This document shows positions 1 to 10,824 of a stretch of DNA of 64,000 nt, piece after piece (position 1 is the stretch's first letter; the number at the start of each line of letters is the position of its first letter). The notes beneath the pieces were generated by a model. The model was not told where the DNA came from and searched no databases. It worked only from the letters and a program-made list of their open reading frames with translations. The DNA lies in the NCBI GenBank assembly GCA_963851105.1, contig CAWKNP010000004.1, positions 372,001-436,000 of the forward strand, in the 5' to 3' direction. A program made the translations under genes and the position numbers. This DNA comes from DATARN01 sp963851105 (GTDB lineage: Bacteria; Actinomycetota; Acidimicrobiia; Acidimicrobiales; Palsa-688).

Positions 1-149
1 TGGCGGTCAGCGTCGCCACCGGCGGCACCACAGCCGACGAGCTGCGCGCCGCCGGGGCTGATGTCATCCTCGCCGACCTCTTCGCCCTGCCGGCGTGGCT
101 GAACGAGTGGCAGGGCGCCTTAGCTCCCGACCAAAGGATCCGGACATGA
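1..149 (+). CDS. HAD-family hydrolase, C-terminal end only
   Basis: The reading frame enters from the left edge (first full codon at base 3) and ends in TGA at 147-149. The 48 visible residues include AVSVATGGTTADELRAAGAD followed by VILADLFALPAWL. This matches the last Rossmann strand and loop of haloacid-dehalogenase phosphatases, where a G-T/Y-T-x-x-E-L-R-x-A-G-A-D segment precedes the final strand. Phosphoglycolate phosphatase-like proteins are the best-known members with this tail. The nucleophile Asp and the metal-binding Asp pair lie outside the window, so the substrate cannot be judged. The stop overlaps the ATG of the next gene (ATGA), so the two are probably translationally coupled. 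Confidence 0.65.
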   Translation, partial: AVSVATGGTTADELRAAGADVILADLFALPAWLNEWQGALAPDQRIRT

Positions 150-1153
150 CCGAACGCAACCGCCGCCTGGTGCTGGCGCAGCGCCCGACCGCCATGATCG
201 ACTCCTCGACGGTCCGCCTCGAGGAGGAGCCGGTGCCCGAGCCGGAGCCCGGCCAGGCCCTCGTCCGGGTTCGCTACCTCTCCATCGATCCCACTATTCG
301 AACTTGGATGAACGACGCCGCCGGCTACGTCCCGCCCATCGCCATCGGTGACGTCATCCGCAGCGCGGGCATCGCCGAGGTGGTGACCAGCCACAGCGAC
401 CACTACCGCGAAGGCGACCTCGTGTTCGGCATGACCGGTTGGCAGGACTACACCATCGCGGGAAAAGGAGCGACGGATATGCAGGTCCTGCCGGCGGGAA
501 TCGATCCGCCGAGCGCCCTCAACGTCTTCGGCATCACCGGCCTGACGGCCTACTTCGGGCTGCTCGACGTGGGTCGGGTGAAGGCGGGCGACGTCGTGGT
601 GGTTTCCGGCGCCGCCGGCGCCACCGGTTCCGTGGTCGGCCAGATCGCCCGGATTATGGGCGCGGCACGGGTGATCGGCATCGCGGGATCCGACGCCAAG
701 TGCGACTGGGTGGTCGACGAGCTGGCCTTCGACGCGGCGGTGAACTACCGCACCGGCGACGTGAAGTCCCGCCTCGAGGAGTTGTGCCCCGACGGCATCG
801 ACCTGTATTTCGACAATGTGGGCGGGGAGTTGCTGGACATCTGCCTCGGGCAACTGGCCCTGCGGGGCCGGGTCGTGCTGTGCGGGGCAATTTCCACCTA
901 CAACAACAAGGAACGGGCGACCGGCCCGGCCAACTACCGCAACCTCATCACCCGGCGGGGCCGCATGGAGGGATTCATCATCCTGGACTATGCGGACCGC
1001 TACCCGGAGGCGCAACTCCAGCTGGCGACATGGATCGCCGAGGGCAAGATCAGCCATCGCGAGCATCTGGTCGACGGCCTCGAGCGGGCCCCCGAAGCGC
1101 TCAACCTGCTTTTCACCGGGGGCAACACCGGCAAAGTCATCGTGCGGCTCTGA
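146..1153 (+). CDS. NADP-dependent MDR-superfamily oxidoreductase (CurA/YncB type)
   Basis: A 335-residue medium-chain dehydrogenase/reductase without the catalytic zinc ligands, of the leukotriene B4 dehydrogenase / CurA / YncB group. These enzymes reduce activated double bonds (enones, enals) with NADPH in the cytosol. The N-terminal GroES-like half carries the family segment RYLSIDPTIRTWM (about 43-55). The Rossmann half has the cofactor loop SGAAGATGS (154-162) and the typical YFDNVGGE near 230. I chose the ATG at 146 because it overlaps the upstream stop and the protein then begins MTERNRRLVLAQRP, as relatives do; a GTG at 95 would run through the HAD gene. The substrate is unknown. It converges with ispE. 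Confidence 0.85.
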   Translation: MTERNRRLVLAQRPTAMIDSSTVRLEEEPVPEPEPGQALVRVRYLSIDPTIRTWMNDAAGYVPPIAIGDVIRSAGIAEVVTSHSDHYREGDLVFGMTGWQDYTIAGKGATDMQVLPAGIDPPSALNVFGITGLTAYFGLLDVGRVKAGDVVVVSGAAGATGSVVGQIARIMGAARVIGIAGSDAKCDWVVDELAFDAAVNYRTGDVKSRLEELCPDGIDLYFDNVGGELLDICLGQLALRGRVVLCGAISTYNNKERATGPANYRNLITRRGRMEGFIILDYADRYPEAQLQLATWIAEGKISHREHLVDGLERAPEALNLLFTGGNTGKVIVRL

Positions 1154-1327
1154 TCGCCTGGCTCAAGAACCTGCCGCGCAGTGGCTGCCGGATTGGGAGC
1201 AGAAATCCCTTCCGGTTTCCGGGTGAGCGGGCCCCGGCGGGCGAGACGGCGGACGAAGCAACTTTCGCACTGGGCCGCCCCTGTCAGCACCGCGCCCCCG
1301 GGGTGGATCTGCGACCGGCCGCCGCGG

Positions 1328-2158
1328 TCACCGTGGCGGGCGCTCGGTGACCACCGTGATCAGGCCCGGCCCCTCGAACGCGCCTTCCACGAACCAAGTG
1401 GCACCGCTGCCGGCCAGTCGTGGGCTCTGACCGGTCGCCATCCCCAGGCGGTTCCGCCACTCGGCGAGGCGGGGCTCGACCGCCAGTGCGGCCGCCTCGA
1501 GGTCGTTTCCGCCCGCGCCCGCCGGGCCGCCGAGGTCGTCCCAGGCCCGGTAAACCGCGACCGTGGACACTGACAAAGGAGGGCAGACCAGGGTGAACGT
1601 CCGTTCCTCGAAAGGCAACGGGTCGATGACCTCGCCTATGCCCCCAACGCGGGCCCGCCCGCCGACCAGGCAAAACGGTACGTCGCCCCCCAACGACAGC
1701 GCGACCGACAGATCGGAGATGCCCGCCCATCGCAGGACCGCGGCGGCGTCGGCCGATCCACCTCCGAGGCCCCCGCCCAGGGGGATGTTCTTTTGCACCC
1801 GGACCTGGGCCCGGCGCCCCACGGCCCGCAGCGCCCGCCGGATCAGGTTGGTGTCATCGGTCGCCATGGCGGCGGCAATCTCACCATCGCCAACCACATC
1901 AAGGCCGTCGCCGGCAGAGAACTCCAGCTGGTCTGCCAGGCTCACCGTAACCATCTCGGAATCGAGCAGGTGGTAGCCGTCGGCTCGGACCCCGGTGACC
2001 CGCAGGCTGAGGGTCAACTTGGCCGGCGCCCGCTGGCTGGACGTGCCCGATCCCTCCCGGTCCGCCGGGTCCACCGGGTCCACCCGGTCCGCCCGGTCCA
2101 CCGGGTCCGCCCGGTCCGGCGGGTCAGCCGTCAGGGGATGGCCGTTCGCTGGGCGCAC
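1328..2158 (-). CDS. ispE: 4-diphosphocytidyl-2-C-methyl-D-erythritol kinase
   Basis: GHMP kinase of the MEP isoprenoid pathway, which phosphorylates the 2-OH of CDP-methylerythritol with ATP. The N-terminal APAKLTLSLRV and GYHLLDSEMV (about 44-70), the ATP loop PLGGGLGGGSADAA (126-139) and the C-terminal LAGSGATWFV are IspE hallmarks. The first ~35 residues are unusual: they are read from 9-base tandem repeats (2053-2124) and are rich in Asp, Arg, Pro and Val. The longest start is GTG at 2158, which overlaps the end of the upstream helicase gene by 35 bases. In-frame GTGs inside the repeats (2101, 2083, 2074) are equally possible and would shorten the tail, so the start is uncertain. The enzyme core looks complete. 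Confidence 0.9.
   Translation of the reverse strand: MRPANGHPLTADPPDRADPVDRADRVDPVDPADREGSGTSSQRAPAKLTLSLRVTGVRADGYHLLDSEMVTVSLADQLEFSAGDGLDVVGDGEIAAAMATDDTNLIRRALRAVGRRAQVRVQKNIPLGGGLGGGSADAAAVLRWAGISDLSVALSLGGDVPFCLVGGRARVGGIGEVIDPLPFEERTFTLVCPPLSVSTVAVYRAWDDLGGPAGAGGNDLEAAALAVEPRLAEWRNRLGMATGQSPRLAGSGATWFVEGAFEGPGLITVVTERPPR
2053..2124. repeat. Eight tandem 9-base units at the 5' end of ispE
   Basis: Eight consecutive 9-mers of the form CCNCC(G/C)GGT run from 2053 to 2124, directly abutting the stop codon of the upstream helicase gene. Read in the ispE frame they give Asp-Pro-Val / Asp-Arg-Ala type triplets. Three units contain CAC on the plus strand, each giving an in-frame GTG for ispE. 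Confidence 0.85.
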
Positions 2159-3811
2159 CCAACCGGCCCCGTGCCAGGATCACCTCGGCGTCGATGATCT
2201 GGTACGAGTAGCCCTGTTCGGCCAAGAAACGCTGCCGCTTGGCCGCGAACTCCTGGTCGTTGGTGTCGCGCGAGACGACCGCGTAGAAGTGGGCCTGGCG
2301 CCCGTCGGCCTTGGGGCGCAGCACCCGGCCCAACCGTTGCGCCTCCTCCTGGCGGCTCCCGAAGGTGCCGGAAATCTGGATGGCAACCGACGCCTCCGGC
2401 AGGTCGATGGAGAAGTTGGCCACCTTGGAGACCACCAGCACCGGCTCCTCCCGGCACCGGAACGCCTCGTACAGGCGCTGGCGTTCGGCCGTCGGCGTCT
2501 TGCCGGTGATGACCGGGGCACCGAGATGAGCTGCCACCTCGTCGAGCTGGTCGAGGTACTGGCCGATGACCAGGGTCGGCTCCCCCGCCGCCACCGCCTC
2601 CCGGCACAGGGCTTCGGTCACCGCCAGCTTGCTGGCGGCGGTGGCGCCCACCCGGTAGCGCTGGTCGGCATCGGCCAGGGCGTAGCCCATGCGTTCGCTG
2701 TCGGTGAGGGTGACTCGGACCTCGGTGCAGCGCGCCGGGGCGATCCAGCCCTGGGCTTCGATGTCGCGCCAGGGGGCGTCGTAACGCTTGGGCCCGATCA
2801 GGCTGAAGACGTCGCCTTCGCGACCGTCCTCGCGCACCAGCGTCGCGGTGAGGCCGAGGCGGCGCCGGCTCTGGATGTCCGCGGTCATCCGGAACACCGG
2901 CGCGGGCAGGAGATGGACCTCGTCGTACACGATCAGGCCCCAATCCTCGGCCGAAAGCACCTCGAGGTGGGGATACAGGCTCCCTCGCCGGGCCGTGAGG
3001 ATCTGGTAGGTCGCCACCGTCACCGGGCGGATCTCCTTACGTTCGCCGGAGTACTCCCCCACCTCCTCCTCGGTCAGGTTGGTCCGGGCGACCAACTCTG
3101 CGCGCCACTGGCGGCCGGCGACAATGTTGGTGACGAGGATCAAGGTCCGGGCGCCGGTGGCCGCCATCGCCGCCATCCCGACCAGGGTCTTGCCCGCTCC
3201 GCAGGGAAGGACCACGACACCGCTGCCGGCCGCGCAGAACTCAGTGACGGCCTGCTCCTGGTAGGGCCGCAATGCCCAGTCGGTGGGCAACAACTCGATG
3301 TCGTACGGGGCGCCGTCGACGTAACCGGCCCGGTCCTCGGCGGGCCAGCCCAGCTTGAGCAGCGCCTGCTTCAGCCGCCCCCGCTCACCCCGGCTCACCG
3401 CGAACGTGTCCACGTCGATTCGCGGCCCGATCAGAGGGGCGACCGCTTTGGCCCGGACGACCTCTTCGAGGACGGCTCGGTCGACCGTGCGCAGCACGAG
3501 CCCGTGCCGGTCGTCCACCTCCAGGCTCAGCCGACCGTAGCGGCCCATCCGCTCGGCCACGTCGATCAGCAGCGCCTGGGGCACGGGGTAGCGCGACCAG
3601 CGCAGGAGAGCGTCGACCACCTGCTCGGCGTCGTGGCCCGCGGCGCGGGCGTTCCACAGGCCGAGGGCGCTCAGACGATAGGTGTGGACATGCTCCGGCG
3701 AGCGCTCGAGCTCCGCGAAGCGAGCGATGTCGGCCCGGCAAGCCGCGGCGTCGGGATGGTCGACCTCGAGCAGCAGGGTCTGATCGGACTGGATGATCAG
3801 GGGCCCACCGG

Positions 3812-3815
<4 letters not shown>
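2124..3815 (-). CDS. XPB-type superfamily 2 DNA repair helicase
   Basis: A 563-residue homologue of eukaryotic/archaeal XPB (the actinobacterial form was characterised in mycobacteria). It is an ATP-dependent 3'-5' DNA helicase of presumed repair function. The N-terminal ~170 residues are the actinobacterial helicase-associated region. Then come Walker A PCGAGKT (204-210), DEVH box (298-301), motif III GLTATL (321-326), directly followed by the XPB-specific R-E-D (VRED, 327-330), and motif VI QRLGRVLRPK. The start is GTG at 3815, giving MTGGPLIIQSDQTLLLEV as in relatives. It overlaps the TGA of the upstream partner gene (GTGA), so the two are coupled. Confidence 0.9.
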
Positions 3816-6320
<2,505 letters not shown>

Positions 6321-6420
6321 AACGCCTCCATCACTCTTGAGCCAAACGGGGAAGTCGGCGCAACGCTAACAACGCCCTGTGACGTCAACGCGGACCTTCG
6401 GCCCCGACGCCCGCCCGGCG

Positions 6421-8448
6421 TTACGCGGAACGGGCGCCCCGGCCCCCGGAGCCCCGTTGGGCCCGCTTCTGCTCGATGAAGTCCACCAGGACGTAGTCGC
6501 CCAATGTCTCCGGGGTGGTGAACATGGCCCGGCCCTGGTTGAGGCGGGTCAGCCGCTCGATGAACTCCTTCAGGTAGCTGGTGGCGTCGAGCATGAAGGT
6601 GTTGATCTTGATGCCCTCGCGGGTGCAGCGGGCCACCTCGGTGAGCGTCGCCTCCACCGTCTCGCGCACCGGCGGGTAGTGGAAGAAGACTTCGCCGCCG
6701 GCGATCAGGTGCGCCGTCGGCTCGCCGTCGGTGATCATGATGATCTGCTTGGTCCCGGTCTGCTTCGCCAGCATCTTGCGGCTTAGCAGGAAGCCGTGCT
6801 GCATGTTGGTCCCGTAGACGAAGTCCCACGAGACCTCAGGGAGCTGCGCGGCCTTCAGTTCCCGGGCCACCTCGCTGAAACCCACAATTCCCAGGTAGTC
6901 CCGCGGGTACTGCATCGAGATCAGCGTGTGCAGCGCCATGGCCACCTTTTTCGCGGCCAGGAAGTTGTCGCGCATGGGCATCGACAACGAAAGGTCGAGC
7001 ATCAGCACCGTCGAGGTCCGAGTCAGCGTCTCGGTGCGTTCGACCTCGAAGTCGTCCGGTGACAGGCGCACCGGCGTCCCCCCACCCGAGCGGCGCACGG
7101 CGTTGCGGACCGTGCGCTCGATGTGAAGGTTGAAGGGGTCGCCGAACTCGTACGGCTTTGTCTCATGGGCCCGCTCGTGCCCGATGCCGGCGTGGTCGAC
7201 CTGGTGGCGGCCGGTCCGGTCCTTGGCCAGGCGGGCGAAGAGGTCCCGCAGGGCGTTCTGCCCGATCCGCCGCATGCCACGGGGCGTCAGCTCGAGGCGT
7301 CCCTCGCGCTGCTCGATCAAACCCGCTTCTTCCAGCAGGCGGGCCAGTTCCGCCAGGCGCTCGAGGGAACGGGCCCCTTCGTCACCCAGGATGTCGCGGG
7401 CCGGCTCGATGTCGACGTCGGCCAGGGCGCCGGGACTGGTGGCGGTCGACAGCAACTGCTCCAACTGGTCCATGTCGCCCAGCCGGTTCATCACCGCCGC
7501 CGCCTCCGCCATGCCGAGGGGATCGGTTCCGCTGAAGCCGTAGCCGCCCCGGTCCCACCCGGCGTCGGGGAAGGCCTGGCGCAGGTTGGCGCCGAGGCGG
7601 TCGACCTGCCAGCGCAGGTCCATGTCGTTCAGGAGAGCCTCGGCCAAGCCCTGCAGCTGGGCCCGCTGCTCGGGGGTCATGGAGTTGAGCATGTTCTGCA
7701 TTGCGGCCATCTGGCGCGCCAGTTGCTCCAGCAGCTCGTCGAGGGTCTCCGGCGACCCGGGGAAGAAGTCCCCGAACTGGTCCATGAACTGTGCGAACGG
7801 CTCCGTCGTGTCCTGGCCCCGCTGGCGCATCTCCAGCAGCTCGTTCAAGGCGTTGAACATGTCCTTCATCCGCTGCAACTGCTCGGGGGACGTATCGGCC
7901 ATGGCCCCCGCCATCTGGTTGAAGTAGCTCTGCATCAACTCCTGGCGGAGCTGGTCGAGCAACTCGTCGAAGCGTTCCCGGGCCTCCGATGAGGTCCACT
8001 CGTACTCTTGGAGGGCCTGGACCTGTCCGGCCAGGTCGGGCGGCAGAAGGTCGAGCTGCATGCGGCGCTCGGCTGCCACCTCCTCGGTGATCTCCTGGCG
8101 GCGCTGGTCGCCGGACTGGCGCGCCTCGTCGCGGAGGTCCTCGATGCCGGATCGCTCCATGGCGACGACCTCACGGAGGCGCTGCGCGATGTCGTCGTAC
8201 ACTCCGCCGAGGTCGTAGCGCTCTAGCTCGTCGCGACGCCGGCGGCGCAGGTTCTCGAGCAGCTCCCGCATCCCGGCCACCCGCTCGCCGTTGCGGTCCT
8301 CGAAACCCTGCTGCATCATCCGGCGCAGCGCCTGGTTGAGGTCACCGTGGTACAGAAGGTCGTCGGTGATCTCCGCCAGGACATCGTCGGCGCCCAACTC
8401 GAAGCCGACCTGGCTGCCGTCCCACCGGGAGTAATCGAACTGGGCCAT
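6421..8448 (-). CDS. VWA-domain protein paired with an AAA+ ATPase
   Basis: A 675-residue protein with a long helical, Gln/Glu/Arg/Met-rich N-terminal part (about 1-430) and a C-terminal von Willebrand factor A domain. The MIDAS residues are visible: DLSLS (485-489), Thr in VYGTNMQ (547) and MITDGEP (571-577). VWA/MoxR-type ATPase pairs act as metal-dependent chaperone or insertase systems; the target here is unknown. The ATG at 8448 has AAGG upstream and begins MAQFDYSRWDGSQ. A longer in-frame start at 8556 would overlap the Bax-inhibitor gene and is less likely. Its AAA+ partner lies two genes upstream on the same strand. Confidence 0.85.
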   Translation of the reverse strand: MAQFDYSRWDGSQVGFELGADDVLAEITDDLLYHGDLNQALRRMMQQGFEDRNGERVAGMRELLENLRRRRRDELERYDLGGVYDDIAQRLREVVAMERSGIEDLRDEARQSGDQRRQEITEEVAAERRMQLDLLPPDLAGQVQALQEYEWTSSEARERFDELLDQLRQELMQSYFNQMAGAMADTSPEQLQRMKDMFNALNELLEMRQRGQDTTEPFAQFMDQFGDFFPGSPETLDELLEQLARQMAAMQNMLNSMTPEQRAQLQGLAEALLNDMDLRWQVDRLGANLRQAFPDAGWDRGGYGFSGTDPLGMAEAAAVMNRLGDMDQLEQLLSTATSPGALADVDIEPARDILGDEGARSLERLAELARLLEEAGLIEQREGRLELTPRGMRRIGQNALRDLFARLAKDRTGRHQVDHAGIGHERAHETKPYEFGDPFNLHIERTVRNAVRRSGGGTPVRLSPDDFEVERTETLTRTSTVLMLDLSLSMPMRDNFLAAKKVAMALHTLISMQYPRDYLGIVGFSEVARELKAAQLPEVSWDFVYGTNMQHGFLLSRKMLAKQTGTKQIIMITDGEPTAHLIAGGEVFFHYPPVRETVEATLTEVARCTREGIKINTFMLDATSYLKEFIERLTRLNQGRAMFTTPETLGDYVLVDFIEQKRAQRGSGGRGARSA

Positions 8449-8474
8449 CGTCGCGACCTTACGTCGCTGCCGGG

Positions 8475-9191
8475 CTAGCGCCGGCGGCCGAGGACCCGCA
8501 GCACGTTGATGTAAACGAACACCAGCGAGATCATCAGCATGAGGGCGCCATACCACTCCCCGTCGGCAGGCAGGCGACGCTGCTCACCCACCTGGATGTA
8601 GTTGAAGTCCATGAACAAGCAGGCCACCCCGAGGGCGATGCCGAACACCCCGAAGACCACCATGCCGCCAGCGCCGGCCAGGCCGGGCACCGGCAACCCA
8701 AGGACCTGGACGGCGATGAAGGTCACGAGAAAACCGATCAGGGCCATGAACGTCATGGAGGCGAACTTGGGGGTGATCTTCACCAGGCCGGTGCGGAACA
8801 CCGCCATGGCGCCGAGGAAGATCCCGCCGGTGAACAGGATCGCGAGCGGCACGATCCCGCTGCTCGTGGCGTAATAGGCGGTGATACCGCCGAGGGCCAG
8901 GCCTTCCGCCAGGGCGTACAGCGGCGCCACGATCTTGGCGGTGGCGGGCCGGAAGATCCCGACCATGCTGAGCACGAAGCCCGTGATCAGCCCGCCGAAA
9001 ATCAGGGCGTTGTTGTTGGCGATGTAGCTATAGGTCCCGGTGACGAGCGCCAGGACGACCATCAGCCCGACCTTGTCGTACACCCGCGCCGCCGAGAATG
9101 TCCGGGCCTCCGGCTGGATCGGGTAGGCGTCGGTCATGCGGTCGAATGCCCGCTCCATGCGAGGGGAGCGATCCGTCATCTGCGTTGCCAT
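8475..9191 (-). CDS. Bax inhibitor-1 / YccA family membrane protein
   Basis: A 238-residue integral membrane protein. After a short cytosolic N-terminus (MATQMTDRSPRMERAFDRM) it shows about seven hydrophobic segments, including LMVVLALVTGTYSYIA, GLALGGITAYYATSSGIV and a C-terminal WYGALMLMISLVFVYINVL with the acidic/aromatic context typical of the TMBIM fold. Bacterial members are proposed pH-sensitive calcium-leak or membrane-quality proteins (YccA modulates FtsH). The gene lies between the VWA and AAA+ genes on the same strand (27- and 67-base gaps), so it is probably in their operon. The start was placed at the ATG at 9191. Confidence 0.85.
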   Translation of the reverse strand: MATQMTDRSPRMERAFDRMTDAYPIQPEARTFSAARVYDKVGLMVVLALVTGTYSYIANNNALIFGGLITGFVLSMVGIFRPATAKIVAPLYALAEGLALGGITAYYATSSGIVPLAILFTGGIFLGAMAVFRTGLVKITPKFASMTFMALIGFLVTFIAVQVLGLPVPGLAGAGGMVVFGVFGIALGVACLFMDFNYIQVGEQRRLPADGEWYGALMLMISLVFVYINVLRVLGRRR

Positions 9192-9258
9192 CGGCGGGAA
9201 CAACCTTTCTGCCTTACGGGCCCACATCGGGCGTAGGTCCAATGTAGAGCGGGTCGGG

Positions 9259-10668
9259 TTACTGGCGGCCTCGGTAGGTGGCCCGGCCCCGGACCGCCTC
9301 CTTGTTGAGGCGCTTTGACAGGTGGAGCCCCTCCAGCACGAACTCCGTCGCCGAAGCGAGCGCCGCCGGCGTCTCGCTGCCGGCCAGCGCCATCACCGAC
9401 TTCCGCAGCACCGGCATATTGCTCAGCACCTCGATGTACGCCGCCGAGGCCACGTCGTCACCGGTGTGGACCAGCGTGCCCTCGTCAAAGGCGGTGACGA
9501 CATCGCGCACCTGGTCCATGGGGCAGCGGGCCTTGAACACCGTAAGGGTCGCCTGCTTGATGAGGCGATCGACCACCTGGCCCTCGCGCCCTTCTTCCAG
9601 CGCCTCGATCTCGACCTTGCCCGCGGTCGACGAGACCAATGCCTCCAGGTCGCTGACGCGCGGCACGACATCTTTCTCACCGAGGCGCAGCGCCCGCCGG
9701 GTGGCGTTGGCAGTGAGGGTCTCGAAGTTGGCGATGCTCAGGCGCACGGACACGCCGGAGCGCTGGTTGATGTGGGGGCTCTGGCGGGCCAAATGGGTGA
9801 TCGTGGCGATGATCTCGGCCATGAAGTCGGGGACCTGGACCCGCAGGCCGACCGCCAGCGGCCGCGCTTCTTGGGCGACGACCGCCAGTTCAGTGCCCAC
9901 ATCGCGGGGGTAATGGGTGCGGATCTGGGCGCCGAATCGGTCCTTCAACGGGGTGATGATCCGGCCCCGGTTGGTGTAGTCCTCGGGGTTGGCGGAAGCG
10001 ACCAGCATGACGTCGAGCGGCAGGCGGATCTTGTAACCCCGGATCTGGACATCGCGTTCCTCGAGCACGTTGAGCAAGCCGACCTGGATGCGCTCGGCCA
10101 GGTCGGGCAGCTCGTTCATGGCGAAGATCCCCCGGTTGGTCCGGGGCACGAGGCCGTAGTGCAAGGTCAGCTCGTCGGACAGATAGCGGCCTTCGGCCAC
10201 CTTTATGGGGTCGACCTCGCCGATCAGGTCGGCGATAGAGGTATCCGGCGTCGCCAGCTTCTCCCCGAAGCGGCTGTCGCGGTGGACCCAGGAGATCGGC
10301 ATGGCGTCGCCCATCTCGGCCAGCAGGTCCCGGGCGTGGCGCGACACCGGGTTGTACGGGTCGTCGAGGATTTCCGAGCCCGCGACGATCGGCAGGTATT
10401 CGTCCAGCAGGCCTGTCAGGGCCCGGATCATCCGCGTCTTGGCTTGGCCCCGCTCGCCGAGGAAGATGATGTCGTGGCCGGCCAGGACGGCGTTTTCCAG
10501 CTGGGGAAGGACGGTGTCGTCGTAGCCGAGGACGCCGGCCACGATTGGTTGGCCCGCGGCGATTCGCTGGGCGGCGTTGCGCCGAACTTCCTCCTTGACC
10601 GGGACCGATACCCAGCCGGACTCACGGAGCTCGCCGAGGGTGCCTGGTGACTGCGAGTTGTCCGTCAT
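9259..10668 (-). CDS. MoxR / Mg-chelatase-like AAA+ ATPase
   Basis: A 469-residue AAA+ protein resembling the ChlI/BchI subunit and MoxR ATPases. Walker A is GERGQAKT (71-78). Further visible blocks are RGIFAMNELPDLAERIQ (Walker B region) and ASANPEDYTNRGRIITPLKD (sensor 1 and arginine-finger region), with a helical lid at the C-terminus. It is expected to remodel proteins or insert a metal together with the VWA protein encoded downstream. The start ATG at 10668 has a TAGCGT box seven bases upstream, so the transcript may be leaderless and this may be the first gene of the three-gene set. Confidence 0.88.
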   Translation of the reverse strand: MTDNSQSPGTLGELRESGWVSVPVKEEVRRNAAQRIAAGQPIVAGVLGYDDTVLPQLENAVLAGHDIIFLGERGQAKTRMIRALTGLLDEYLPIVAGSEILDDPYNPVSRHARDLLAEMGDAMPISWVHRDSRFGEKLATPDTSIADLIGEVDPIKVAEGRYLSDELTLHYGLVPRTNRGIFAMNELPDLAERIQVGLLNVLEERDVQIRGYKIRLPLDVMLVASANPEDYTNRGRIITPLKDRFGAQIRTHYPRDVGTELAVVAQEARPLAVGLRVQVPDFMAEIIATITHLARQSPHINQRSGVSVRLSIANFETLTANATRRALRLGEKDVVPRVSDLEALVSSTAGKVEIEALEEGREGQVVDRLIKQATLTVFKARCPMDQVRDVVTAFDEGTLVHTGDDVASAAYIEVLSNMPVLRKSVMALAGSETPAALASATEFVLEGLHLSKRLNKEAVRGRATYRGRQ

Positions 10669-10675
10669 GGGAACC

Positions 10676-10681
10676 ACGCTA
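10676..10681 (-). promoter_or_regulatory. Candidate leaderless -10 box for the AAA+ gene
   Basis: TAGCGT on the minus strand, 7 bases before ATG 10668. It fits the window-wide TANNNT pattern. Confidence 0.5.
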
Positions 10682-10824
10682 CCGGGCCTTTTCGGACTCC
10701 CGGCTGGCGCCAAATGGCCCCAAAGCGCGGCACGAAGATACAGTTCGTCCGGAAAATCCAGGGGGAAATGCCATGACCTGTATCCAGGTGGCGTATTTCA
10801 GGCGCGCGACGTGATGGTCGGGCG

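Noticed and set aside
1154..1327. A gene or RNA in the gap between the MDR reductase and ispE
   Set aside because: About 174 bases with no start/RBS combination, no tRNA shape and no clear hairpin; I see nothing in it.
2053..2124. A CRISPR-like or VNTR array with spacers
   Set aside because: The units are contiguous 9-mers without spacers and lie in a coding frame.
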